NCBI GenBank assembly: GCA_002422865.1
Contig: DITN01000069.1
Location: 1 to 13,434 of the forward strand
DNA length: 13,434 nt
Source: Bacteroidetes bacterium UBA6183
Lineage (GTDB): Bacteria; Bacteroidota; Bacteroidia; UKL13-3
Direction: 5' to 3'
In this document: piece by piece, positions 1 through 7,060 of the stretch
Position numbering within the stretch: position 1 is the stretch's first letter
Layout: each line of letters begins with the position of its first letter
Translations under genes and position numbers: made by a program
The notes under the pieces: model-generated
Seen by the model: the letters and a program-made list of their open reading frames with translations, nothing else
What the model was told of the DNA's origin: nothing
Databases searched by the model: none

Positions 1-25
1 GCTCTACCAGCTGAGCTACGAAATC
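1..25 (-). tRNA. tRNA, 5' part only (identity unknown)
   Basis: Read on the minus strand, bases 25 to 1 give GATTTCG followed by TAGCTCAGCTGGTAGAGC. This is a 7-base acceptor 5' strand, the U8-A9 pair, and a full D-arm whose GCTC and GAGC stems pair around an AGCTGGTA loop. The rest of the tRNA (anticodon arm, T-arm, 3' acceptor strand) lies outside the left edge, so the amino acid cannot be assigned. The 5' end at 25 is placed by counting seven bases before U8. A Bacteroidota-type promoter lies about 75 bases upstream. Confidence 0.88.
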
Positions 26-98
26 AATTCCTTTTGATTTAAGAAACTAGGAATGTTTCTGTTTTTTTACTGCCCCGTGTATAACGGTTAAGCGGGTG

Positions 99-129
99 CA
101 AAGATAGGAAGCCTTTTCAATTGAACAAA
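99..129 (-). promoter_or_regulatory. Bacteroidota housekeeping promoter for the tRNA
   Basis: On the minus strand, TTTG (129-126) is separated by exactly 19 bases from TATCTTTG (106-99). This matches the known Bacteroidota consensus TTTG/TTG, 19 to 21 bases, TAnnTTTG. It points at the tRNA, whose 5' end is at 25, so the transcript would carry a leader of roughly 65 to 70 bases to be removed by processing. The promoter lies beyond the 3' end of porX (stop at 240), so it separates tRNA expression from porX. Confidence 0.8.
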
Positions 130-239
130 TGTGAAGCTAAATATTTTCAACTTTTTTTGCTTGCCCCCTTTTTATGAGGCACTTATTTTTGTTAAGTTAG
201 TGTTAAACACGCTGTTTTTTCAAGCTGTTTACCTTATGG

Positions 240-1796
240 TTACTCTTTGGTTTCTAATACCACAAAGGGAACAATCATTTCTTCTAAACTTATACCACCA
301 TGCTGAAAAGAGTTGGTGTACATGTTTACATGGTAATTGTAGTTGTTTGGGTAGGCCATAAAATCGTTGCCGGTGGCAAATACATAACGACTGCTTACGT
401 TTGGTTTAGGTAAAAAAGCCTCAGCCGGATCTTTTACGGTAAACAATTCGTTGTCGTTATAATTTAAGTTTTTGCCTTGTTTGTACCTTAAATTGGTACT
501 GGTACTTCTATCGCCAATAATTTTTACGGCATTTTTTACCCTTATGCTGCCGTGGTCGGTGGTAATAATAATTTTGGCTTTTTTACCTGCAATACGTTTT
601 AATGCATCAAACAAAGGCGAGTGTTCAAACCAACTTGCAGTAATGCTGCGGTATGCAGCTTCGTCTTCGGCCAATTCTTTCATTACATTCATTTCGGTAC
701 GCGCATGGCTTAGCATATCTACAAAGTTGTATACTATTACGTTAAACTTATTGTTAAACATATTGGGTACATCATCAACCAAACGTTTGCCGTTATCTAA
801 GTTGGTAATTTTGGTGTAGCTGAATTTTTCTTTATAACCCAAGCGGTTTAGCTGTGAGCCCAACAATTCTTCTTCATGCATGTTTTTACCTTCATCTTCT
901 TCCTCATCAACCCAAAGATTTGGATATAACTTGGCTATTTCGCTGGGTAACATGCCGCTAAAAAAGGCATTACGTGCATAATGGGTGGTAGTGGGTAAAA
1001 TGGTTAAGTAGTTTTCATCGCTGGTTAGTCTAAAATGTTCGTTTAACTGACTTTGAATGACTTTCCATTGGTCGTACCTAAAGTTATCAAGCATAATTAA
1101 AAACACCGGAACATCACTTTTTAGTTCGGGTAATACCTTACGTTTTATGGCGGTATGGCTCATCACCGGAGTGTTTTCATCGGGTTTGCGCAAAAATCCG
1201 GTAAAATTCTTTTTAATAAACTTAGTCCATTCGCGGTTGGCTTCTGTTTTTTGCATCAATAAAATTTCGTCCATTCCGGTATCATTACTCGATGCCAATT
1301 CAAGCTCCCAATACACTAGCTTTTTATACAAGTTAACCCACGAGGTAAAGTCGCTTACATCGTTAAGCTCCATACCTATATGCCTAAATTCTTGTTGGTA
1401 GGTTTGTGCCGTTTTTTCGCTTACAAGCCTTTTGTTGTCCAACAGTTTTTTAATAGAAAGTAATATTTGATTTGAGTTAACCGGTTTAATTAAATAATCG
1501 GCAATTTTACTGCCAATGGCATCTTCCATAATATGCTCTTCTTCGCTTTTGGTAATCATTACCACAGGCACATCAGGCAATAATGCTTTAATGGGAGTAA
1601 GGGCTTCTAAGCCACTAATACCCGGCATGTTCTCGTCTAAAAATACAATATCGTAATGTTTGTTTTTACAAGCTTCAATGGCATCAACCCCGCTGGTAAC
1701 TTTATCAACGGTATAACCTTTGTTGGTTAAAAAAATAATGTGTGGTTTGAGTAATTCTATTTCATCATCGGCCCAAAGGATGTGGGTATTGTTCAT
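240..1796 (-). CDS. porX: PorX-type response regulator with PglZ phosphodiesterase domain
   Basis: This 518-residue protein has an N-terminal receiver domain (about 1-125) with the acidic pair D10/D11, phospho-acceptor D54 in FLDENMPG, T82 and K104 in place. A linker region is followed by a PglZ domain of the alkaline phosphatase superfamily (about 225-515). Likely metal and catalytic residues are D237 in MLDNFRYD, the T269-T271 triplet in PTTTHYARN, D360 and H364 in FVDMLSHAR, D414 and H415 in TTDHG, and H499 in QHGG. Architecture and length match PorX of Porphyromonas and Flavobacterium, which is needed for type IX secretion; published work reports oligonucleotide phosphodiesterase activity for its PglZ domain. 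All key residues appear intact. The partner kinase PorY is not in the window. The gene is divergent from the HD/lipid A run, and a T9SS cargo gene lies about 5 kb away. A BREX PglZ is unlikely because of the receiver fusion and the absence of other BREX genes. Confidence 0.93.
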   Translation of the reverse strand: MNNTHILWADDEIELLKPHIIFLTNKGYTVDKVTSGVDAIEACKNKHYDIVFLDENMPGISGLEALTPIKALLPDVPVVMITKSEEEHIMEDAIGSKIADYLIKPVNSNQILLSIKKLLDNKRLVSEKTAQTYQQEFRHIGMELNDVSDFTSWVNLYKKLVYWELELASSNDTGMDEILLMQKTEANREWTKFIKKNFTGFLRKPDENTPVMSHTAIKRKVLPELKSDVPVFLIMLDNFRYDQWKVIQSQLNEHFRLTSDENYLTILPTTTHYARNAFFSGMLPSEIAKLYPNLWVDEEEDEGKNMHEEELLGSQLNRLGYKEKFSYTKITNLDNGKRLVDDVPNMFNNKFNVIVYNFVDMLSHARTEMNVMKELAEDEAAYRSITASWFEHSPLFDALKRIAGKKAKIIITTDHGSIRVKNAVKIIGDRSTSTNLRYKQGKNLNYNDNELFTVKDPAEAFLPKPNVSSRYVFATGNDFMAYPNNYNYHVNMYTNSFQHGGISLEEMIVPFVVLETKE

Positions 1797-1812
1797 ATTA
1801 AGTTTATTTTTG
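1781..1812 (+). promoter_or_regulatory. candidate promoter for the HD gene and lipid A run
   Basis: TATTTTTG at 1805-1812 matches the Bacteroidota -7 element TAnnTTTG exactly. A one-mismatch -33 element, TGTG at 1781-1784, lies 20 bases upstream inside the first codons of porX. Transcription would start near 1819, about 36 bases before the GTG start at 1855. The -33 match is weak and T-rich matches arise easily in this DNA, so the call is tentative. Confidence 0.35.
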
Positions 1813-1854
1813 CTGAGTTGTGTATATCAAGAAACGAATTAGTAGACAAATATT

Positions 1855-3093
1855 GTGCAAAGCTTCCCAAACAAAAAGAAAATAATTAACGACCCTGTTT
1901 ATGGGTTTGTAAATATAACCTCTGAGTTAATTTTTGATTTAATAGAACATCCTGTTTTTCAGCGTTTACGCAGAATAAAACAATTGGGTTTATCAAATTT
2001 AGTTTACCCCGGTGCACTACATACACGCTTTCAACATGTAATTGGTGCCATGAGTTTAACGGCTCAGGCGGTTGATGTACTGAGAACCAAAGGGGTAGAA
2101 ATTACCGATGAAGAAAAAGATGCTGTTTGTGCCGCGGTATTGTTGCACGACATAGGACATGGGCCATTTAGTCATACATTAGAAGAAGTACTGATTAAAG
2201 ATGTGCACCACGAACAACTTTCGTTGGCATTTATGATGATGTTGAACGAGGAGTTTAATGGCAAGTTGGGTAAGTGTATTCAAATATTCACCAATCAATA
2301 CCATAAAAAATTCCTGCATCAGTTGGTAAGCAGTCAGTTAGATATGGATAGGCTGGATTACTTGCGCAGGGATAGCTTTTATACCGGTGTGCAAGAAGGC
2401 GTAATTGGCCATGATCGCATCATTAACATGCTTAATGTATACGATGACGAATTGGTAATTGATGAAAAAGGAGTGTACAGCATCGAGAAATTTTTGATTG
2501 CACGCAGGCTCATGTATTGGCAGGTTTATTTGCATAAAACGGTAATTGCTGCCGAAACCCTTTTGGTTAAAGCATTGCAACGTGCCAGTTATTTGGCCAA
2601 TAAAGGGGTTGATTTGTTTGCTTCGCCCGATTTTAAATTCTTTTTGTACGAAAAACCCGGAGCTGAGCAATTGTTGCATAACCCTGAGGTATTGATGCGT
2701 TACAGCAAGTTGGATGATAGTGACATCTTTTTATCCATAAAAGTTTGGAGTGAACACAACGATAAGGTGTTGAGTGATTTGTGTACCCAAATACGTGACA
2801 GGCATTTACCTAAAATTGAGTTAAAAAACGAAGAGCCTTTTGACCCCAGTAGGGTTGAAGCCCTTAAGCAGCAAGTGGCTGCACAAAAAGGAATTAGTTT
2901 GGCAGATGCCGAATATTATGTGTTTACGGATAGTGTAAGCAACAAGGCTTACAGTCCTGAGGGGTTTAACATAAAAGTATTGTACAAAAACGGCACTACG
3001 GCCGATATTACAGCCGCATCCGATCAGTACAATATATCGGCCTTGGCGAAGTCGGTTACCAAATACTTTTTATGTTACCCGAAAAATATATAA
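1855..3093 (+). CDS. HD-domain phosphohydrolase (SAMHD1/dGTPase-like)
   Basis: This 412-residue cytoplasmic protein has an N-terminal HD domain. The metal-binding set is visible: H61 in RFQHVIGAM, H98-D99 in LLHDIGHGPFSH, and D163 in QLDMDRLDYL. The opening NDPVYGF and the RRDSFYTG segment are typical of the HD family that includes SAMHD1 and dNTP triphosphohydrolases, so a nucleotide triphosphate substrate is likely but not proven. Residues after about 250 form a less conserved C-terminal part. The start is GTG at 1855: an in-frame stop lies at 1843-1845 and the conserved opening begins only 12 residues in, so no ATG can serve. There is no Shine-Dalgarno sequence. The gene is 58 bases from divergent porX and 38 bases ahead of lpxD, an arrangement I recall from other Bacteroidota. 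It may be cotranscribed with the lipid A genes. Confidence 0.88.
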   Translation: MQSFPNKKKIINDPVYGFVNITSELIFDLIEHPVFQRLRRIKQLGLSNLVYPGALHTRFQHVIGAMSLTAQAVDVLRTKGVEITDEEKDAVCAAVLLHDIGHGPFSHTLEEVLIKDVHHEQLSLAFMMMLNEEFNGKLGKCIQIFTNQYHKKFLHQLVSSQLDMDRLDYLRRDSFYTGVQEGVIGHDRIINMLNVYDDELVIDEKGVYSIEKFLIARRLMYWQVYLHKTVIAAETLLVKALQRASYLANKGVDLFASPDFKFFLYEKPGAEQLLHNPEVLMRYSKLDDSDIFLSIKVWSEHNDKVLSDLCTQIRDRHLPKIELKNEEPFDPSRVEALKQQVAAQKGISLADAEYYVFTDSVSNKAYSPEGFNIKVLYKNGTTADITAASDQYNISALAKSVTKYFLCYPKNI

Positions 3094-3131
3094 ATTGCCG
3101 GGCTAACACGTGATTTAGTTACCGTAAATTA

Positions 3132-4163
3132 ATGCAAATATCAGTAAAGGAACTTAGCAAATTGCTTCAGGGCGAGGTTGTTGGTGATGAAAATGCACTA
3201 TTAAACACCGTTGCCAAAATTGAAGAAGGATACCCCGGAGCATTATCTTTTTTAGCTAATCCTAAATACGAACCACACATTTATACCACACAAAGTACAG
3301 CTGTGTTGGTTAATCGCACGTTTAATCCCGAATCGCCCATTACCACCACATTAATTAAGGTTGATGATGCCTACCAAGCTTTCACTTTTTTATTAGAGCA
3401 GTTTGCTAATGTGGGCAAAGGAGCAGCAGGCGTTGATAAATCAGCGGTTATAGAAGCAAGCGCAAAGGTTGATTCGAGTACATTTGTGGGCGCATTAACT
3501 TACATTGGTCAGGAAGCGGAGGTTGGCGAAAAATGTCAGATTCATCCACAAGTTTATATTGGTGCAGGGGTTAAAATTGGTAACAATGTAACCTTGTTTC
3601 CTGGTGTAAAAATTTACCATTTATGCACCATTGGTGATAATTGCATTATACATGCAGGTACTGTTATTGGCAGTGATGGTTTTGGTTTTGCGCCATTACC
3701 TGACAGAAGCTACAAAAAGATACCCCAAACAGGTAACGTAATTGTAGAAGCTGATGTGGAGATAGGAGCCAATTGCACCATAGACAGGGCAACCATGGGA
3801 AGTACCATAATTCGCAAAGGCGCAAAACTGGATAATTTGGTTCAAGTGGCGCATAATGTAGAAATTGGCGAACACACGGTAATTGCCTCGCAAAGCGGTA
3901 TTGCAGGTAGTACAAAAATTGGTAAGTATTGTGTAATTGGCGGACAAGTTGGATTTGCAGGACACATCACCATTGCAGATGGAAGTCAGTTTGGTGCACA
4001 AAGCGGAGTAGGAGGAAACATCACACAAACCAACGGAAGGTGGTTTGGTAGCCCGGCCATTGAACTACGTCAGGCACTTAAAGCAGGTGTGGTTTACCGC
4101 AATTTACCCGAATTAGAAAAAAGGGTATTGGCGTTAGAGAAATTATTAAAAGAGAAAAAATAA
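3132..4163 (+). CDS. lpxD: UDP-3-O-acylglucosamine N-acyltransferase
   Basis: LpxD performs the third step of lipid A synthesis: transfer of a 3-hydroxyacyl chain from acyl carrier protein to the 2-amino group of UDP-3-O-acylglucosamine, in the cytoplasm. The 343 residues fit the family length. An N-terminal uridine-binding region (about 1-100, with GALSFLANPKY) precedes a left-handed beta helix of hexapeptide repeats (about 105-300) and a C-terminal helix (LPELEKRVLALEKLLKEK) typical of LpxD. The catalytic histidine is H241 in VQVAHNVEIG. The DGFGFAP segment (182-188) is also characteristic. The ATG start at 3132 gives the normal N-terminus. It is followed after 13 bases by lpxC-fabZ, so the two are probably cotranscribed. 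Confidence 0.95.
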   Translation: MQISVKELSKLLQGEVVGDENALLNTVAKIEEGYPGALSFLANPKYEPHIYTTQSTAVLVNRTFNPESPITTTLIKVDDAYQAFTFLLEQFANVGKGAAGVDKSAVIEASAKVDSSTFVGALTYIGQEAEVGEKCQIHPQVYIGAGVKIGNNVTLFPGVKIYHLCTIGDNCIIHAGTVIGSDGFGFAPLPDRSYKKIPQTGNVIVEADVEIGANCTIDRATMGSTIIRKGAKLDNLVQVAHNVEIGEHTVIASQSGIAGSTKIGKYCVIGGQVGFAGHITIADGSQFGAQSGVGGNITQTNGRWFGSPAIELRQALKAGVVYRNLPELEKRVLALEKLLKEKK

Positions 4164-4179
4164 AAGGAATTATATAGTG
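4164..4179 (+). promoter_or_regulatory. Shine-Dalgarno and GTG start of lpxC-fabZ
   Basis: AAGGA at 4165-4169 lies just after the lpxD stop (4161-4163) and 7 to 8 bases before the GTG at 4177. Most genes here have no such sequence, so it supports GTG as the true start. The resulting N-terminus, MKQTTIKKAVSISGVGLHTG, is the normal LpxC beginning. Confidence 0.6.
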
Positions 4180-5562
4180 AAACAGACTACGATAAAAAAA
4201 GCCGTAAGTATTAGTGGTGTAGGTTTACACACCGGACAAAATGTAACATTAACTTTTCTTCCGGCAATCGAAAATCATGGTATTAAATTTCAACGTGTTG
4301 ATTTGCCCGGACAGCCAATTGTTGATGCAGACGTAGATAATGTTGTTGACACTTCGCGTGGCACCACCATCGAACAAAATGGAGCTCGTGTGGCTACTGT
4401 TGAGCATGTGATGGCTTCGTTAGCCGGATTGGAAATAGACAATTGTTTGTTGCAGATTGATGCTACAGAAACGCCAATCATGGATGGTAGTTCTCGTTAT
4501 TTTATCAAAGCACTTAAAGATGCCGGTATACAAGAGTTAGAAGTAGAACGCGAGTATTTTGCAGTTCCGCACAACGTATATTACAACGAAGGGGAGAAAA
4601 ATATAGAAATGATTGCCATGCCTTTAGACGATTATCGTTTAACGGTTATGGTTGATTATAACTCTCCGGTTTTGGGAAGCCAGCATGCTTCTGTTACCAG
4701 CCTTAAAGAGTTTGAAACAGATATTGCAAGTTGCCGTACTTTTTGTTTTTTACACGAACTTGAAATGTTGTTAAAACACGGTTTAATTCAGGGTGGTGAT
4801 TTAAACAACGCCATTGTAATTGTTGACCGTGTAATTGAAGACGAAGAGATGGATCATTTGGCTAAATTATTTAATAAGCCAAAAGTTGAAGTGCGTAAAG
4901 AAGGTATTTTAAATAATGTGGAGTTACGTTTCCACAACGAACCTGCTCGTCATAAGTTATTAGATTTAATTGGCGATTTAGCCTTAATCGGCACACCAAT
5001 AAAAGCTCAAATTATGGCTGCACGTCCGGGCCACGCGGCTAATGTAGAGTTTGGTAAACGCATCAAAGCGTTAATCAAAAAAACACGCTCAACCAATAAT
5101 ATTCCCAAGTACAATCCCAACAAAGAACCTATATTTAACATTAACGATATCAGCAAGTTTTTGCCGCATAAATACCCGTTTTTGTTGGTTGATAAGATAA
5201 TTGAAATGGGCAAAAGCCACATTGTGGCCGTTAAAAATGTAACCATTAACGAACCGTTTTTCCCTGGCCATTTTCCTAACAACCCAGTTATGCCGGGTGT
5301 GCTAATTATTGAGGCCATGGCTCAAGCGGGTGGGGTAATGATTTTATCGCAGGTAGAAGACCCTGAAAACTACAACACCTATTTTATGAAAATAGATAAT
5401 GCCAAGTTTAAAGAAAAGGTGTTACCGGGCGATACCTTAATTTTAAAATTGGATATGATTGCGCCAATACGTAGAGGCGTTTGTGTGATGAAGGCATATG
5501 CTTATGTGGGCGAAAAGTTGGTTTGTGAAGCAGAACTAATGGCTCAAGTAGCAAAAAAATAA
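4177..5562 (+). CDS. lpxC/fabZ: bifunctional LpxC deacetylase / FabZ dehydratase
   Basis: Two enzymes are fused in 461 residues. Residues 1 to about 305 are LpxC, the zinc deacetylase that commits UDP-3-O-acyl-GlcNAc to lipid A. Zinc ligands are H77 (in TVEHVMASLAG), H259 and D263 (in EPARHKLLDLIGDL), with E76 and H285 (in RPGHAANV) as catalytic residues. After a short linker, residues about 315-461 are FabZ, a 3-hydroxyacyl-ACP dehydratase with catalytic H365 and E379 in the GHFPNNPVMPGV and EAMAQAGG stretch. Both active sites look intact. The fusion is well known in Bacteroidota and couples enzymes that compete for 3-hydroxyacyl chains. The start is GTG with a nearby Shine-Dalgarno sequence. 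It sits between lpxD and lpxA. Confidence 0.96.
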   Translation: MKQTTIKKAVSISGVGLHTGQNVTLTFLPAIENHGIKFQRVDLPGQPIVDADVDNVVDTSRGTTIEQNGARVATVEHVMASLAGLEIDNCLLQIDATETPIMDGSSRYFIKALKDAGIQELEVEREYFAVPHNVYYNEGEKNIEMIAMPLDDYRLTVMVDYNSPVLGSQHASVTSLKEFETDIASCRTFCFLHELEMLLKHGLIQGGDLNNAIVIVDRVIEDEEMDHLAKLFNKPKVEVRKEGILNNVELRFHNEPARHKLLDLIGDLALIGTPIKAQIMAARPGHAANVEFGKRIKALIKKTRSTNNIPKYNPNKEPIFNINDISKFLPHKYPFLLVDKIIEMGKSHIVAVKNVTINEPFFPGHFPNNPVMPGVLIIEAMAQAGGVMILSQVEDPENYNTYFMKIDNAKFKEKVLPGDTLILKLDMIAPIRRGVCVMKAYAYVGEKLVCEAELMAQVAKK

Positions 5563-5605
5563 ATTAACAAAACAGTTTAGCAATTAGTACAAATTATAAC
5601 AACTA

Positions 5606-6394
5606 ATGATTCAAACTTTAGCATACATTGATCCTCAGGCCAACATAGCGGCCAATGTGGTGGTTGAACCATTTACGGTAATACACAAAAACGTAACCAT
5701 TGGCGAAGGGTCTTGGATTGGTTCTAATGTTACCATATTTCCCAATACCAAAATCGGGAAAAACTGTAAAGTTTTTCCGGGTGCTGTATTGGGTGCAGTA
5801 CCACAAGATTTAAAATTTAATGGCGAAGAAACCGAGGTAATTATTGGTGATAACACCACCATACGCGAAGCTGTAACCATTAACCGCGGTACAGTTGATA
5901 AAATGAAAACACAGGTAGGTAACAATTGCTTGCTTATGGCTTATGTTCATTTGGCTCACGACTGTATGGTGGGCGATAATGTAATTATTGCCAATGGAGT
6001 GCAAGTTGCCGGGCATGTTACCATTGATGATAACGCACGTATTGGAGGCTTGTGTGCCATACACCAATTTGTTAATATTGGCCGTCATGTGATGATTGAA
6101 GGTGGCAGTATGATTACCAAAGATGTTCCTCCTTTTGTTAAAGCAGGTCGTTATCCATTATCTTACGAAGGGATTAACTCGGTAGGATTGCGCAGAAGCG
6201 GTTTTACCAACGAAAAAATAAACGAAATACAAGATATTTACCGTGTGCTTTTTGTACACAATACCAACATCAGTAAAGCCGTAAAAGTGGTTGAAACACA
6301 AATGTCGGTTACCACAGAGCGTGACGAAATTTTGAGCTTTATTGGCGATTCAGAACGAGGTGTGATGAAAGGATTTCAATTGCGTAAATCGTAA
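5606..6394 (+). CDS. lpxA: UDP-N-acetylglucosamine acyltransferase
   Basis: LpxA carries out the first step of lipid A synthesis, moving a 3-hydroxyacyl chain from acyl carrier protein to the 3-OH of UDP-GlcNAc. The 262 residues equal the E. coli length. A left-handed beta helix of hexapeptide repeats (about 1-185) leads into a helical C-terminus (about 195-262). The catalytic histidine is H118 in HLAHDCMVGD. Counting from it, the residue matching the E. coli acyl-length ruler G173 is G166 (in IEGGSM), so no bulky residue closes the pocket; this fits long 3-hydroxy chains but does not fix the length. It lies 43 bases after lpxC-fabZ and only 2 bases before the ABC gene. Confidence 0.95.
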   Translation: MIQTLAYIDPQANIAANVVVEPFTVIHKNVTIGEGSWIGSNVTIFPNTKIGKNCKVFPGAVLGAVPQDLKFNGEETEVIIGDNTTIREAVTINRGTVDKMKTQVGNNCLLMAYVHLAHDCMVGDNVIIANGVQVAGHVTIDDNARIGGLCAIHQFVNIGRHVMIEGGSMITKDVPPFVKAGRYPLSYEGINSVGLRRSGFTNEKINEIQDIYRVLFVHNTNISKAVKVVETQMSVTTERDEILSFIGDSERGVMKGFQLRKS

Positions 6395-6396
6395 AT

Positions 6397-7017
6397 ATGC
6401 TGCAAATAACATTGCAACAAATAGGGAAACGTTTTGGGAGGCAGTGGCTTTTTCAAAACGTTTCTGCTTTATTAAAACAAGGCAACACATACGCACTAAC
6501 GGGTAATAACGGTAGTGGTAAATCAACCTTGTTGCAAATTATTTACGGATACCAAACGGCCTCAAAAGGCAATATAGTGTTAACCAATACACAAACAGAA
6601 GTAACCATTCCGGTGCAAGCCATACACCAACAAACCTCGTACGTTGCACCTTATTTAGATTTACCGGAAGAGCTTACTTTAGAAGAACAACTCCACTTTC
6701 ATTTTAACTTTAAAACACTTGAAAGTGGGTATACCATTGATGATATCATCAACGAAATTTGGTTAAGCGAAAGTCGACATAAAAAAGTAAAACACTTTAG
6801 CAGTGGTATGAAACAACGCGTAAAATTAGCCCAAGCTTTTTATGCCGATTCGCCTATTTTATTTTTTGATGAACCTTGCACAAACCTTGATGCCAAAGGC
6901 ATTGAATGGTACAGGCAAATGGTACAAAAACACCGCAAAAACAAACTGGTTGTTATTGCATCAAACCAAACCTTTGAATACGATTTTGCCGATGAAGTGA
7001 TACATGTGGGGGCATAA
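6397..7017 (+). CDS. orphan ABC transporter ATP-binding protein
   Basis: This is a single 206-residue nucleotide-binding domain without membrane segments. Walker A is GNNGSGKST (36-44), the signature is FSSGMKQR (134-141) and Walker B is ILFFDEP (154-160), followed by a D-loop-like NLD. Two switch positions differ from the usual pattern: the Q-loop region reads SYVAPYLDL with no glutamine after the valine, and the H-switch region reads VIASNQTFEY with asparagine where histidine is usual. The ATG lies 2 bases after the lpxA stop, so cotranscription is likely. No permease gene is next to it. It resembles short CcmA-like ATPases, but the substrate is unknown; a role in envelope lipid transport is only suggested by position. 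Confidence 0.88.
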   Translation: MLQITLQQIGKRFGRQWLFQNVSALLKQGNTYALTGNNGSGKSTLLQIIYGYQTASKGNIVLTNTQTEVTIPVQAIHQQTSYVAPYLDLPEELTLEEQLHFHFNFKTLESGYTIDDIINEIWLSESRHKKVKHFSSGMKQRVKLAQAFYADSPILFFDEPCTNLDAKGIEWYRQMVQKHRKNKLVVIASNQTFEYDFADEVIHVGA

Positions 7018-7060
7018 TTGTAAGTCAGAATTCAGAAATGTAATTTGCTTATTTTTTATT

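Noticed and set aside
225..1130. PglZ domain as a sign of a BREX phage-defence system
   Set aside because: The domain is fused to a receiver domain in a 518-residue protein, the PorX plan, and no other BREX gene is present.
131..1401. Plus-strand open frames at 131-361, 472-819 and 1057-1401
   Set aside because: The last two lie wholly opposite porX, with compositions typical of reverse-frame translation; 131-361 overlaps its 3' end and has no recognisable domain.
1847..1875. Possible porX promoter on the minus strand (AATATTTG near 1854-1847)
   Set aside because: One mismatch in the -7 element and only 17 bases to the nearest TTG-like element, outside the usual 19 to 21.
2338..2679. Minus-strand open frame inside the HD gene
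   Set aside because: It is a shadow of a clearly coding gene, with no recognisable motif.
3664..4028. Overlapping minus-strand frames in lpxD
   Set aside because: They arise from the repetitive hexapeptide coding sequence; lpxD is intact on the plus strand.
5007..6088. Minus-strand frames across fabZ and lpxA
   Set aside because: They are shadows of two intact, well-conserved enzymes.
5606..6394. Bulky acyl-ruler residue in LpxA (M169)
   Set aside because: Counting from the catalytic histidine puts the ruler position at G166, so M169 is not the ruler and no short-chain preference is implied.
7018..7060. Terminator between the convergent ABC and T9SS cargo genes
   Set aside because: Only a T-rich stretch and a 4-bp stem are visible; no convincing hairpin.
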